NCBI RefSeq assembly: GCF_000745015.1
Contig: NZ_JQNA01000002.1
Coordinates: 3,906,001-3,970,000, forward strand
Origin: Burkholderia sp. 9120
Lineage (GTDB): Bacteria; Pseudomonadota; Gammaproteobacteria; Burkholderiales; Burkholderiaceae
Length of the DNA stretch: 64,000 bases
Reading direction: 5' to 3'
Below, one piece after another: positions 1 to 8,154 of this stretch. The notes under the pieces were generated by a model, which did not search any database, was not told the origin of the DNA, and saw only the letters and a program-made list of their open reading frames with translations. Position 1 is the stretch's first letter. The number at the start of each line of letters is the position of its first letter. The translations under genes and the position numbers were made by a program.

Positions 1-1170
1 GCGGCAACCCCCGCGCAGCACGCGAAGACCGCCGAACATATCGTCTACAACGTCGAGGCGTTGAATCAGCTGTTCAACCAGGTGCTCGATCTCGCGCGGC
101 TCGAAAGCGGCGTGACACAGGTGATCCGGCTACATTTCCGGCTGGCCGAACTGTTCGAGCGGGTCGGCAGCCAGTATCGTCCGCAGGCGGCGGCCAAAGG
201 TCTCGCGCTGCGGATCGCGCCGACCACGATGATCGTGCACGACGATCCGGTGTTGCTGGAGCGCGTGCTGAGCAATCTGCTGTCCAACGCGGTGCGTTAT
301 ACCGAGGACGGCGCGATCTGGTTGGGCTTTCGGCGCGCGGGACGCGAGTCGGGCGGCTTTGTCGAGGTGCGCGATTCGGGCATCGGCATTCCGGCGGAGG
401 AGCACGAGCAGGTCTTCGAAGAGTTCTATCAGGTCGCCAATCCGCAGCGCGACGCGCGCCAGGGGCATGGGCTCGGCCTGCCGACGGTGAAGCGGCTGGT
501 CGAAATGCTCGGCGGCGAACTGCGTTTGCGTTCGGCGCCGGGGCGCGGGTCCGTGTTTCGTTTTTCGGTGCAGGCGGGCGAGGCGGGCGGGATTGTCGCG
601 AGCCTGAACGAAACGGTGGCGGGCGGTCCTTCGGCGCAGGGGCGGCGCGTGCTGTGCATCGACGACGATCCGTCGATCCTCGAAGGCCTCGCCAGTCTGC
701 TCGCGCGCTGGGGTTGCGACGTGCGCGGCACTCGCGACGAGGTCGACGCGCTCGCGGTGCTCGAAACGGGTTTCGTGCCGGATGCGGTGCTGTGCGATTA
801 CCAGTTGGCGAATCACCGCACCGGCGCGCAGGCGCTGACTGCCGTGCGGCATGTGCTGGCGCGCGCGGGGCACGACAACATCGTGACTTTGCTGATCACG
901 GGGGATATGGCGTCGGCGGAACTGGCGGCGTTGGCGCTGCAGGGGATTCCGGTGTTGCATAAGCCGGTGACCCCCGCGCGCTTGCGGCGCACGCTGGAAA
1001 TGCTGTGGCAGCAGGCGGAACTGGATAAGGGGCGGGCGACGGCCGCGCGGGCGTTGCGCGCGGACGGCATGGACGAGGTGGATGGACTGGCCGTTAAAGC
1101 AGAGAGCTGGAGCGCCAACGGCGCGATACGGGAGGCGGCGAACGGTCCGCCGGACGAAGCGAGGATCTGA
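1..1170 (+). CDS. Hybrid sensor histidine kinase, C-terminal part (5' end outside window)
   Basis: The reading frame is open from base 1, so the N-terminus and the phospho-acceptor His lie upstream of the window. What remains is the end of the dimerisation helix (LDLARLESG), then a HATPase_c domain with N-box (SNLLSNAVRYT), G1 (DSGIGIP) and G2 (GHGLGL) motifs, and a C-terminal receiver domain starting with an acidic cluster (CIDDDPS). The receiver Asp is in LCDYQLA, at bases 796-798. The protein autophosphorylates and passes phosphate through its own receiver. It converges on the LuxR-type regulator at 1270-2049, a likely partner by position only. The signal it senses cannot be told because the sensory part is missing. 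Confidence 0.9.
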   Translation, partial: AATPAQHAKTAEHIVYNVEALNQLFNQVLDLARLESGVTQVIRLHFRLAELFERVGSQYRPQAAAKGLALRIAPTTMIVHDDPVLLERVLSNLLSNAVRYTEDGAIWLGFRRAGRESGGFVEVRDSGIGIPAEEHEQVFEEFYQVANPQRDARQGHGLGLPTVKRLVEMLGGELRLRSAPGRGSVFRFSVQAGEAGGIVASLNETVAGGPSAQGRRVLCIDDDPSILEGLASLLARWGCDVRGTRDEVDALAVLETGFVPDAVLCDYQLANHRTGAQALTAVRHVLARAGHDNIVTLLITGDMASAELAALALQGIPVLHKPVTPARLRRTLEMLWQQAELDKGRATAARALRADGMDEVDGLAVKAESWSANGAIREAANGPPDEARI

Positions 1171-1220
1171 AGGCCTGCAGCTCGCTGCGACACGCTGCAA
1201 GTCAAACACTACATAGCAAA

Positions 1221-1242
1221 CGGGCGGCGCAAGCGCCGCCCG
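1221..1242. terminator. Hairpin between convergent kinase and regulator genes
   Basis: Ten-base perfect arms (CGGGCGGCGC and GCGCCGCCCG) separated by AA, in the 99 bp between the stop codons of two convergent genes. There is no clear T-run, so it may be a factor-assisted or bidirectional terminator hairpin. Confidence 0.5.
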
Positions 1243-1269
1243 TCGTCAGTTCGTCACCGTCAGGCTCTG

Positions 1270-2049
1270 CTACAACGTTTTCCCCGCTTCCAGCCAGCCG
1301 TTGATCACCGCGATCGCCGTCGACCGGTTATGCACGCCGAGCGCCCGGAAGATCACCGACAGATGCACCTTCACCGTGCCTTCGGCGACGCCCAGATCGC
1401 GCGCGATCATCTTGTTGGTCCAGCCGCGATGCACGAGCCGCATGATGTCCTGCTGACGCGGCGACAGGTTCTCCAGCAAATGCTGCTGATGCGGTTGCAG
1501 CGACGGGATCTGCGTGATCGGTTCCGTGACGCCGGAGACGCCGGACGTTGGCGCGGCAGCCTGAGCGACTGACGACGCAGCGGCGCCTTGCAGCGCCATC
1601 TCGGCCGACGCATCGGCATGCACCGGGCTCGCCTTGGTCTCGCGCGAACCGAGCAGGCTCAGCGCTTCCATCGGCACATACGCGCCGCCCGACAGCACCA
1701 GTTCGATTGCCTTGAGCATCACGCTGGCAGGCTGCCGCTTCGGCACGAAACCGAGCGCGCCGGCGGCCAGCACCGCGCGCATTTCGTCGGGCGATTCTTC
1801 GGCGGACAGCACGACCACCGGCAACGCGGGGTTCGCCTTCAACAGCACCTCGAGCGACGACGCGCCGCTCATGCCGGGCATATGCAGATCGACGATCGCG
1901 AGATCGTGATCGGCGTCGGGACGCGCGGCGGTGGCGAGGGTTTCCCAGCTATCGGCTTCGTCGAACTGGGCGTCGGGGTCGAGCCCCCGCAGCATGCCTT
2001 TGACGCCTTGCCTGATCAGTTCATGGTCGTCGGCCACAAGAAACTTCAT
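1270..2049 (-). CDS. LuxR/NarL-type response regulator
   Basis: 259 aa. The receiver domain spans residues 1-120, with acidic D7/D8, phospho-acceptor D54 in AIVDLHMPG and a conserved Lys in the VPKRQ loop. A Ser/Ala/Gln-rich linker follows. The C-terminal LuxR helix-turn-helix starts at LSPRQQDIMRLV and includes the recognition region GVAEGTVKVHLS. The start was placed at ATG 2049 because the reverse strand has GGAGAC just upstream and the receiver domain begins directly there, although the frame stays open further upstream. It probably acts as a DNA-binding output regulator phosphorylated by a hybrid kinase such as the one at 1-1170. Target genes are unknown. Confidence 0.92.
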   Translation of the reverse strand: MKFLVADDHELIRQGVKGMLRGLDPDAQFDEADSWETLATAARPDADHDLAIVDLHMPGMSGASSLEVLLKANPALPVVVLSAEESPDEMRAVLAAGALGFVPKRQPASVMLKAIELVLSGGAYVPMEALSLLGSRETKASPVHADASAEMALQGAAASSVAQAAAPTSGVSGVTEPITQIPSLQPHQQHLLENLSPRQQDIMRLVHRGWTNKMIARDLGVAEGTVKVHLSVIFRALGVHNRSTAIAVINGWLEAGKTL

Positions 2050-2378
2050 GATGTCTCCGCGAGTCGGGCCTGCGCGTGATGGACTACCGCCGTGGTCGGG
2101 TTTCGTTTTACTTCTATTGTCGTGAATCGCATCATTGCCGGCTATCCCGCGATCATAAGCCCGCCGGCGGCGCGCGGCGTGTTCCGCCGTGCCGCGCCGC
2201 CAACTTTCTATTTGTAGGATCGCCGGGTGCGCCCATGCACCGCGTTTTGTATGAGGCTGGTCTCCCGCGCATCGGTTCCGGCTTGCTAGGTAGACGAGCA
2301 GGTCACGCCATTTTTTAAGCAAAGCAGGCAGGATGCCGAAGGTTATGCGCATCGGCTTAACCTGCGCGAATAGGGCTT
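2050..2378. other. Intergenic region without a recognised gene
   Basis: Lies between the start of the LuxR-type regulator and the end of the cyd operon, both on the minus strand. It must hold the regulator promoter. No convincing coding frame or strong repeat was seen. Confidence 0.5.
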
Positions 2379-2600
2379 CTATTTGACGGCGAACAGCGTC
2401 GCATTCATCAGAAGCTTGAACGCGAAACCGAGCGACATCGCCGAGCCCACGCCGAAGCACCACAGCGCGACGAACCACAGCCAGCCGGGCAGTGTGCGCG
2501 CCGCCGGCCGCCGGCTTGCGGCAATGCCGCTGTCGTCGTTGCCGGCATTGCCAATGCTGCCGGCCTGTAGCCGCTTAGTGATAGTGATGTTGGTCGCCAT
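2379..2600 (-). CDS. Small membrane protein of the cytochrome bd operon (DUF2474/CydX-like)
   Basis: 73 aa with a single hydrophobic helix at about residues 39-66 (begins GWLWFVALWCFGVG). It overlaps the 3' end of cydB by 26 bp, so it is translated as part of the cyd operon. Small one-helix proteins (CydX/YbgT, or DUF2474 in cyanide-insensitive oxidase operons) stabilise or accompany bd-type oxidases. The W-F-V-x-L-W pattern fits the DUF2474 type better than classical CydX, by memory of the family. The N-terminal 38 residues are hydrophilic and poorly conserved in appearance. Confidence 0.75.
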   Translation of the reverse strand: MATNITITKRLQAGSIGNAGNDDSGIAASRRPAARTLPGWLWFVALWCFGVGSAMSLGFAFKLLMNATLFAVK

Positions 2601-3579
2601 GACTCACCTTGCCGCGAAATACCCAGTAACCCAGCGTCGTATAGCCGAGGATGATCGGCAGAATCACCGCCGCGCCGACCAGCGTGAACATCTGGCTCGA
2701 ACGCGGGGCGGCCGCTTCCCACAACGTCATGCTCGACGGAATCGCATACGGCCACAGGCTCACCAGCAGCCCCACGTAGCCGAGCAGCACCAGCAGCAGC
2801 GCCAGCGCGAACGGCGTGTTGTGATGCCGGTCGCGCACCGCGCGATACATGAAGAACGCGCACACCGCCACGAGGAACGGCACCGGCAGCAGACGGTAGA
2901 ACAGGTTGTCGTGGAACCAGCGCTGCGCGATGGTCGGGTCCTGCAGCGGCGTCCACAGACTGACCATCGCGATGAAGCCGAGCAGCACCAGCGTCAGCGG
3001 CCACACCACGCGATGCAGACGGCGTTGCAGATCGCCTTCGGTCTTCGCCACCAGCCAGCAGCAGCCGAGCAGCGCATAGGTCACCACCAGTCCGAGACCC
3101 GTCAGCAGGCTGAATGGCGTGAGCCAGCCGAAGGCGTCGCCGGCATAGGCGCCGTCGATCACCGGAATGCCTTGCAGGAACGCGCCCAGCGCGATGCCCT
3201 GGAAGAACGTCGCGCCCGCCGAACCGCCGATGAACGCGAGATCCCACAGGTGCTTGGTGCGATTCGCCTTGGCGCGGATCTCGAACGACACGCCGCGGAA
3301 GATCAGACACACCAGCATGAAGATCAGCGGCAGATAGAGCGCGGACAGCACGGTCGAATACACCGCCGGAAACACCGCGAACAAACCGGCGCCGCCGAGC
3401 ACCAGCCAGGTTTCATTGCCGTCCCACACCGGCGCGACGGTGTTCATCATCAGGTCGCGCTCTTTCTCGTCGGGAAAGAACGGGAAGATGATGCCGATCC
3501 CCAGATCGAAGCCGTCCAGCACCACATACATGAACAGGCCCAGCGCGATGATCGCGGCCCACACTACGGTTACGTCCAT
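2575..3579 (-). CDS. cydB: Cytochrome bd-type quinol oxidase subunit II
   Basis: 334 aa, normal length for CydB. The N-terminus (VLDGFDLGIGIIFPFF) and the later GNETWLVLGG segment are family signatures, and about eight to nine membrane helices are visible. It forms the heterodimer with CydA in the inner membrane that oxidises quinol and reduces O2 to water without pumping protons. It lies 46 bp downstream of cydA and overlaps the small DUF2474-like gene at its 3' end, giving an operon order cydA-cydB-DUF2474. The type is discussed at cydA. Confidence 0.95.
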   Translation of the reverse strand: MDVTVVWAAIIALGLFMYVVLDGFDLGIGIIFPFFPDEKERDLMMNTVAPVWDGNETWLVLGGAGLFAVFPAVYSTVLSALYLPLIFMLVCLIFRGVSFEIRAKANRTKHLWDLAFIGGSAGATFFQGIALGAFLQGIPVIDGAYAGDAFGWLTPFSLLTGLGLVVTYALLGCCWLVAKTEGDLQRRLHRVVWPLTLVLLGFIAMVSLWTPLQDPTIAQRWFHDNLFYRLLPVPFLVAVCAFFMYRAVRDRHHNTPFALALLLVLLGYVGLLVSLWPYAIPSSMTLWEAAAPRSSQMFTLVGAAVILPIILGYTTLGYWVFRGKVSHGDQHHYH

Positions 3580-3625
3580 TGTCTTTCTCGCTTTTGGTGT
3601 CGCAAATGATGCGTGAAGGTCGGGC

Positions 3626-5038
3626 TCAGGCGGCGTCGATCATCTGATCGACGGCGGAGAGCGGGCGGCGCGCGGTCTGATTCGGCGTGGGATACGGCAC
3701 GCCGTTCGGTGTCTGGCCAGGCAGCGCCGGACCCGAGCGCATCAGCTTGAGCATGTAGTAGACGCCGGTGCCGAACACGAGGAAGTACACGACCACGAAG
3801 GTCATCAGCGAAATGCCGACCTGCTGGGTGGTCAACGGCGAGACGGCCTGCGACGTGCGCATCACGCCGTACACGACCCACGGCTGACGTCCGGCTTCGG
3901 TGGTGACCCAGCCGGCCAGCAGCGAAATAAAGCCGGTCGGGCCCATGGCGAGCACGCAACGCTGGAACCACTTCGATTCGAACAGGCGTTCACGGCGGCG
4001 CAGCACCCACGCGACGATCGACATCAGAATCATCAGCGTGCCGAGGCCGGCCATGATCCGGAAACTCCAGAACACCACTGTCGAGTTCGGCCGGTCTTGC
4101 GGCGGGAATTCCTTGAGGCCGCGAATTTCGCCGTCCCAGCTATGCGTGAGGATCAGGCTGCCCAGATGCGGAATCGACACCGCGTAGCGCGTGGTTTCGG
4201 CCTGCATGTCGGGAATGCCGAACAGGTTCAGCGCGGTGCCGCCTTTCTCGGTTTCCCACAGACCTTCGATCGCCGCGATCTTGGCCGGCTGATACTTGCG
4301 CGTATTCAGGCCGTGCTGATCGCCGACCACCGCCTGAATCGGCGTGAGGATCAGCAGCAGCCACAGTGCCATCGAGAACATCTTTTTGACGGCCGGATCG
4401 CGCCGGCCGCGCAGCAGGTGCCACGCACCCACGGCCGCCACCACCAGCCCGGCGACGATGAACGCGGCGAGCGCCATATGCGCAAGCCGGTACGGGAACG
4501 ACGGATTGAAAATGATCTTGAACCAGTCGAGCGGCACGACGCGGCCGTTGACGACTTCGAAGCCTTGCGGCGTTTGCATCCAGCTATTGGACGCGAGAAT
4601 CCAGAAGGTCGAGATCAGCGTGCCGACTGCCACCATCAGCGTGGCGCCGAAGTGGGCGCGCGGACTCACGCGCTGCCAGCCGAACAGCATGATGCCGAGG
4701 AAGCCCGCTTCGAGGAAGAACGCGGTCATGACCTCGTACATCAGCAGCGGCCCGGTGACGGGGCCGGCGAAACTGGAGAAGCCCGACCAGTTGGTGCCGA
4801 ACTGATAGCTCATCACCACGCCGGAGACGACGCCCATACCGAAGGCGACTGCGAAGATCTTCGACCAGAACAGGCAAAGATCTTTGTAGTACGCCTTGCC
4901 GGTTTTGAGCCAGCGCCATTCGAGCACGGCAATGAAGCTGGCGAGGCCGATGCTGAGCGCCGGGAACACGATGTGAAACGAGACGGTAAACGCAAACTGG
5001 ATGCGGGCGAGATCGAATGCCGATATTGCGGAGTTCAT
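3626..5038 (-). CDS. cydA: Cytochrome bd-type quinol oxidase subunit I (cyanide-insensitive type)
   Basis: 470 aa. Haem and proton-path residues are visible: H22 in the first helix (VSFHIVFPALS), the paired Glu in MYEVMTAFFLEAGF, a His in LAHMALAAF and the Met of VVYGVMRTSQ. The quinol loop is short and carries GLKEFPPQDRPN, typical of the short-Q-loop (CioA) group rather than the long-loop E. coli CydA. It should be the quinol-oxidising subunit used at low oxygen or under respiratory inhibition. Only a weak ribosome site precedes ATG 5038. A perfect FNR/ANR box lies 177 bp upstream, suggesting oxygen-responsive expression. The alternative symbol would be cioA. Confidence 0.95.
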   Translation of the reverse strand: MNSAISAFDLARIQFAFTVSFHIVFPALSIGLASFIAVLEWRWLKTGKAYYKDLCLFWSKIFAVAFGMGVVSGVVMSYQFGTNWSGFSSFAGPVTGPLLMYEVMTAFFLEAGFLGIMLFGWQRVSPRAHFGATLMVAVGTLISTFWILASNSWMQTPQGFEVVNGRVVPLDWFKIIFNPSFPYRLAHMALAAFIVAGLVVAAVGAWHLLRGRRDPAVKKMFSMALWLLLILTPIQAVVGDQHGLNTRKYQPAKIAAIEGLWETEKGGTALNLFGIPDMQAETTRYAVSIPHLGSLILTHSWDGEIRGLKEFPPQDRPNSTVVFWSFRIMAGLGTLMILMSIVAWVLRRRERLFESKWFQRCVLAMGPTGFISLLAGWVTTEAGRQPWVVYGVMRTSQAVSPLTTQQVGISLMTFVVVYFLVFGTGVYYMLKLMRSGPALPGQTPNGVPYPTPNQTARRPLSAVDQMIDAA

Positions 5039-5448
5039 GAGCGTGAAGGGCGTGAGGCCCGCGGAGGCGGACTACGCGCGTCGACCGGTGTCGGTGCGCA
5101 CTGCTGGGCAGATGGGCGAAGCGTAGGGGATCGGCAGATTTCGTGCTGCGATGCGACATGCGTCAAAAAACCACCTTGTTTTACGGCGATTTTCAATTTT
5201 GAGACAGCAAGTTATTGATAGGTATCAAGTTTTCCTGAATGTGCCGGGAGGCGCGTTTTGACGCGCCGTCGTGAAACTGCGGCAATCGACCGCGCTGCAG
5301 CAGGCGGTGAATGCGGCGGCGCGCTGAGGCAAGCGCCCCAGGTGTTTCCCCGCAGCCGGCTTGACTTCAATAATTCTTGAGCATAAAGTTTTATTCATGC
5401 ACAGGAATTAATCGCCACTGCCTTCAGCGGTCATTCAGGAGACAAGCC
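5039..5448. other. Divergent promoter region of the cyd operon and the CoA-transferase gene
   Basis: 410 bp without a convincing gene. It holds the FNR/ANR box at 5215-5228 inside an AT-richer stretch (about 5165-5240). The ribosome site for the plus-strand gene is near 5437-5443. Confidence 0.6.
5215..5228. promoter_or_regulatory. FNR/ANR-type operator
   Basis: TTGAT-AGGT-ATCAA matches the FNR/ANR consensus TTGAT-N4-ATCAA at every fixed position. If used as a class II activator site for the minus strand it would put the cydA transcript start near 5180, leaving a leader of about 140 nt. It could also affect the divergent plus-strand gene. Confidence 0.75.
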
Positions 5449-6594
5449 TTGCTCAATCTCACGCCGGGTTCACTCGCGGGACTTCGCGTTATCGATCTGT
5501 CACGCGTGCTGGGCGGTCCGTACTGCACGCAGATCCTCGCTGACCACGGCGCCGAGGTGATCAAGGTCGAGCCGCCCGACGGCGACGAAACGCGCACCTG
5601 GGGGCCGCCGTTCGAAGGCGACACGGCGTCGTATTTCATCGGCGTGAATCGCAACAAGCTGGGCGTGGCGCTCGATCTGCGCCAGCCCGCCGAGCGCGAC
5701 AAGCTGCTGCACTTACTCGAAACCGCCGACGTGCTGGTCGAGAACTTCAAGATCGGCACGCTGGAGCGCTGGGGGCTCGGCTACGAGACGTTGCGCGCGC
5801 GCTTTCCGCGGCTCGTGCATTGCCGGGTGTCCGGTTTTGGCGCCGATGGTCCGCTCGGCGCGTTGCCGGGCTACGACGCGGCGGTCCAGGCGCTGACCGG
5901 TCTGATGAGCGTGAACGGCGAGGCGGGCGGCGCGCCGTTGCGCGTCGGCGTGCCGATCGTCGATCTCGTCACCGGCCTGAATGCGGCGCTCGGCATCCTG
6001 ATGGCGTTGCGTGAGCGCGAGACGAGCGGGCAGGGCCAGTTCGTCGAGTCGACGCTGTTCGACAGCGCGTTGTCGATCCTGCATCCGCATACGCCGAACT
6101 GGTTCTACTCGGGCCAGGAGCCGCAGCGCACCGGTAACGCGCATCCGAACATCACGCCGTACGACATGTTCCATACGGGTAGCGTCGATATCTTTCTGGC
6201 GGTGGGCAATAACGCGCAATTCGCGGGACTGTGCGCGGTGATCGATGCGCAGGCGCTGGTCGACGATCCGCGTTTTGCCAGCAACCGCGAGCGCAGTGCG
6301 CACCGGCGTGAATTGCGCGCGGAGCTGGAGCAGCGCTTCGCGTCGTGGCAAGGGGAATTGCTCGCCGATACGCTGATCCGGCGCGGCGTGCCGTGCGCGC
6401 CGGTGCTCGGACTCGGCGCGGCGCTGGAGCATCCGCACACCGCGCATCGGGCGATGCGGGTGGAGCTCGGCTCGTACCGTGGCATTGCGTCGCCGATCAA
6501 GCTGAGCCGCACGCCGGCCACTTATCGCAGCACGCCGCCCGGGTTGAACGAACACGCTGAGCAGGTGTTCGGCAAACCGCACGCCGACGATTGA
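5449..6594 (+). CDS. CaiB/BaiF family CoA-transferase
   Basis: 381 aa. Class III CoA-transferase signatures: GLRVIDLSRVLGGPY at the N-terminus, ADHGAEVIKVEPP, and the catalytic Asp in PGYDAAVQA (about residue 143). The family moves CoA between carboxylic acids, usually from succinyl-CoA or acetyl-CoA to a new acid. TTG 5449 was chosen as start because CAGGAGAC lies just upstream and the protein then begins in the normal place; an ATG at 5377 in frame lacks this site and adds 24 unrelated residues. Followed by a CitMHS transporter, an acyl-CoA dehydrogenase and an IclR regulator in the same direction, so it probably activates an imported acid. The substrate is not evident. Confidence 0.9.
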   Translation: MLNLTPGSLAGLRVIDLSRVLGGPYCTQILADHGAEVIKVEPPDGDETRTWGPPFEGDTASYFIGVNRNKLGVALDLRQPAERDKLLHLLETADVLVENFKIGTLERWGLGYETLRARFPRLVHCRVSGFGADGPLGALPGYDAAVQALTGLMSVNGEAGGAPLRVGVPIVDLVTGLNAALGILMALRERETSGQGQFVESTLFDSALSILHPHTPNWFYSGQEPQRTGNAHPNITPYDMFHTGSVDIFLAVGNNAQFAGLCAVIDAQALVDDPRFASNRERSAHRRELRAELEQRFASWQGELLADTLIRRGVPCAPVLGLGAALEHPHTAHRAMRVELGSYRGIASPIKLSRTPATYRSTPPGLNEHAEQVFGKPHADD

Positions 6595-6703
6595 GGTCGC
6601 CACTTCATTCGCGTTTCGCTTTACCCGCGCTTCACCCGCGCTTCATCTGAAGCCATTCCCGTCGAAACCATAAAGAGCGGCCGCGTGCCGCCAAGGAGAC
6701 AGC

Positions 6704-6814
6704 ATGTGCACGAATCGCGCAGGACGGCGCTCGCCGCCGGCTTTTAACGCTTCCTCGATTGCGCCGACTGCGAGCGCGTTCCGTGCGCGAGGAGCCGCGT
6801 CATGCTCGCGCTGA
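6704..6814 (+). CDS. Possible 36-residue leader peptide upstream of the CitMHS transporter
   Basis: An ATG at 6704 (MCTNRAGRRSPPAF...) sits behind a strong AAGGAGAC site and runs for 36 codons in a different frame, ending 13 bases inside the transporter gene. Such an arrangement could couple or attenuate transporter translation. It is Ser/Ala/Arg-rich with no membrane segment. No homologue is known to me, and chance remains a real alternative. Confidence 0.35.
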   Translation: MCTNRAGRRSPPAFNASSIAPTASAFRARGAASCSR

Positions 6815-8103
6815 TCGGCACCGTCGCGATCGTCGCGCTGTTCGGCCTGATCATCACGAAGCGCCTGTCGCCGCTCGTCGCGTTGATCGTCGTGCCGATC
6901 GTGGCGGCGCTCGCGGCAGGCTTCGGGCTCTCGACCGCCAAATACATCGTGCACGGCGTGCAGAACATCGGGCCGGTGGCCGGCATGTTCGTGTTCGCGA
7001 TTCTGTTTTTCGGGATCCTGACCGATGCCGGCATGCTCGATCCGATCATCAACGGCGTGTTGCGGGTGGTCGGCTGTCACCCCACGCGGATCGTGATGGG
7101 CTCCGCGTTGCTTGCGCTGCTGATTCACCTCGACGGTTCCGGCGCGGTGACGTTTCTCGTCACGCTGCCCGCGATGCTGCCGCTCTACACGCGCCTCGGC
7201 ATCGATAAACGGATTCTGGCCTGCGTCGCGTCGATGGCGGCGGGCGTGAATTTTCTGCCCTGGGTCGGGCCGATGCTGCGCGCGTCCGCCGCCTTGCATA
7301 TTCCCGGCACGGCGATTTTTTATCCGATGCTGCCGGTGCAGATCGTCGGGCTGGTGTTCGTATTCGGCAGCGCGTACTGGCTCGGCAAACGCGAGGAAAA
7401 GCGCCTCGGGCTCGACCGCGCGAGCGCTGCAGCGGTGGCGGTAACGCCGCGTGAACTGAGCGCCGAAGAGCAGGTGTTGCGCCGGCCGGGCCGCTTCTGG
7501 ATCAACCTCGCACTGACACTGTTCGTGCTGGTCACGCTGGTGTCGGGCATTGTCGATCCGATGGTGATGTTCATGCTCGGCACGGTAGCCGCACTGATCA
7601 TCAATTATCCGGACGTCAAGCAACAGCGCGAGCGCATCGACGCCCACGCCAAAGCTGCGCTGATGATGGCCAGCGTGCTGCTCGCGGCGGGCGCGTTCAC
7701 CGGCATCATGTCCGGCACCGGCATGCTCACCGCGATGGCGCAGGTGCTCGTGCAACAGGTGCCGGTCGAACACGCGCGCCATATGCCGTTCGTGCTCGGG
7801 CTCGTGTCGATGCCGCTCAGCCTGCTATTCGATCCCGACTCGTTCTATTTCGGCATCCTGCCGGTGCTCGCCGAGAGCGGCAAGCTGCTCGGCGTGCCGC
7901 CCGTGCAGATGGCGCAGGCCGCCTTGCTCGGACAGATGACCACCGGTTTCCCGGTCAGTCCGCTCACGCCGGCCACGTTTCTGATTGTCGGCCTGACCGG
8001 CGTCGAACTCGCCGAACATCAGAAATTCACCATTCCCTTTCTCTTCGCCGCCACGGTCATCATGGTGTTCACCGCGGTGCTGGTCGGCGTGTTTCCGCTC
8101 TGA
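6802..8103 (+). CDS. CitMHS-family organic acid transporter
   Basis: 433 aa with about 11-12 membrane helices, resembling the citrate-metal:H+ symporter family (CitMHS). Visible features are GLIITKRLSPLVALIVVPI at the N-terminus, FFGILTDAGMLDPI, HLDGSGAVTF and the late LTPATFLIVGL segment. ATG 6802 follows GAGGAG. Members import citrate, or related di- and tricarboxylates, often as metal complexes. The neighbouring CoA-transferase and acyl-CoA dehydrogenase suggest the imported acid is turned into a CoA thioester and oxidised; citrate itself would not need that route, so another acid is likely. Confidence 0.85.
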   Translation: MLALIGTVAIVALFGLIITKRLSPLVALIVVPIVAALAAGFGLSTAKYIVHGVQNIGPVAGMFVFAILFFGILTDAGMLDPIINGVLRVVGCHPTRIVMGSALLALLIHLDGSGAVTFLVTLPAMLPLYTRLGIDKRILACVASMAAGVNFLPWVGPMLRASAALHIPGTAIFYPMLPVQIVGLVFVFGSAYWLGKREEKRLGLDRASAAAVAVTPRELSAEEQVLRRPGRFWINLALTLFVLVTLVSGIVDPMVMFMLGTVAALIINYPDVKQQRERIDAHAKAALMMASVLLAAGAFTGIMSGTGMLTAMAQVLVQQVPVEHARHMPFVLGLVSMPLSLLFDPDSFYFGILPVLAESGKLLGVPPVQMAQAALLGQMTTGFPVSPLTPATFLIVGLTGVELAEHQKFTIPFLFAATVIMVFTAVLVGVFPL

Positions 8104-8154
8104 GCCGGCTGCTCGAAGGGCGGCGGCTTAAAGGGTTTTACCAAGGACGTTGAT

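Noticed and set aside
130..1209. Long minus-strand frame opposite the hybrid kinase
   Set aside because: Antisense shadow of a clearly recognisable kinase/receiver gene.
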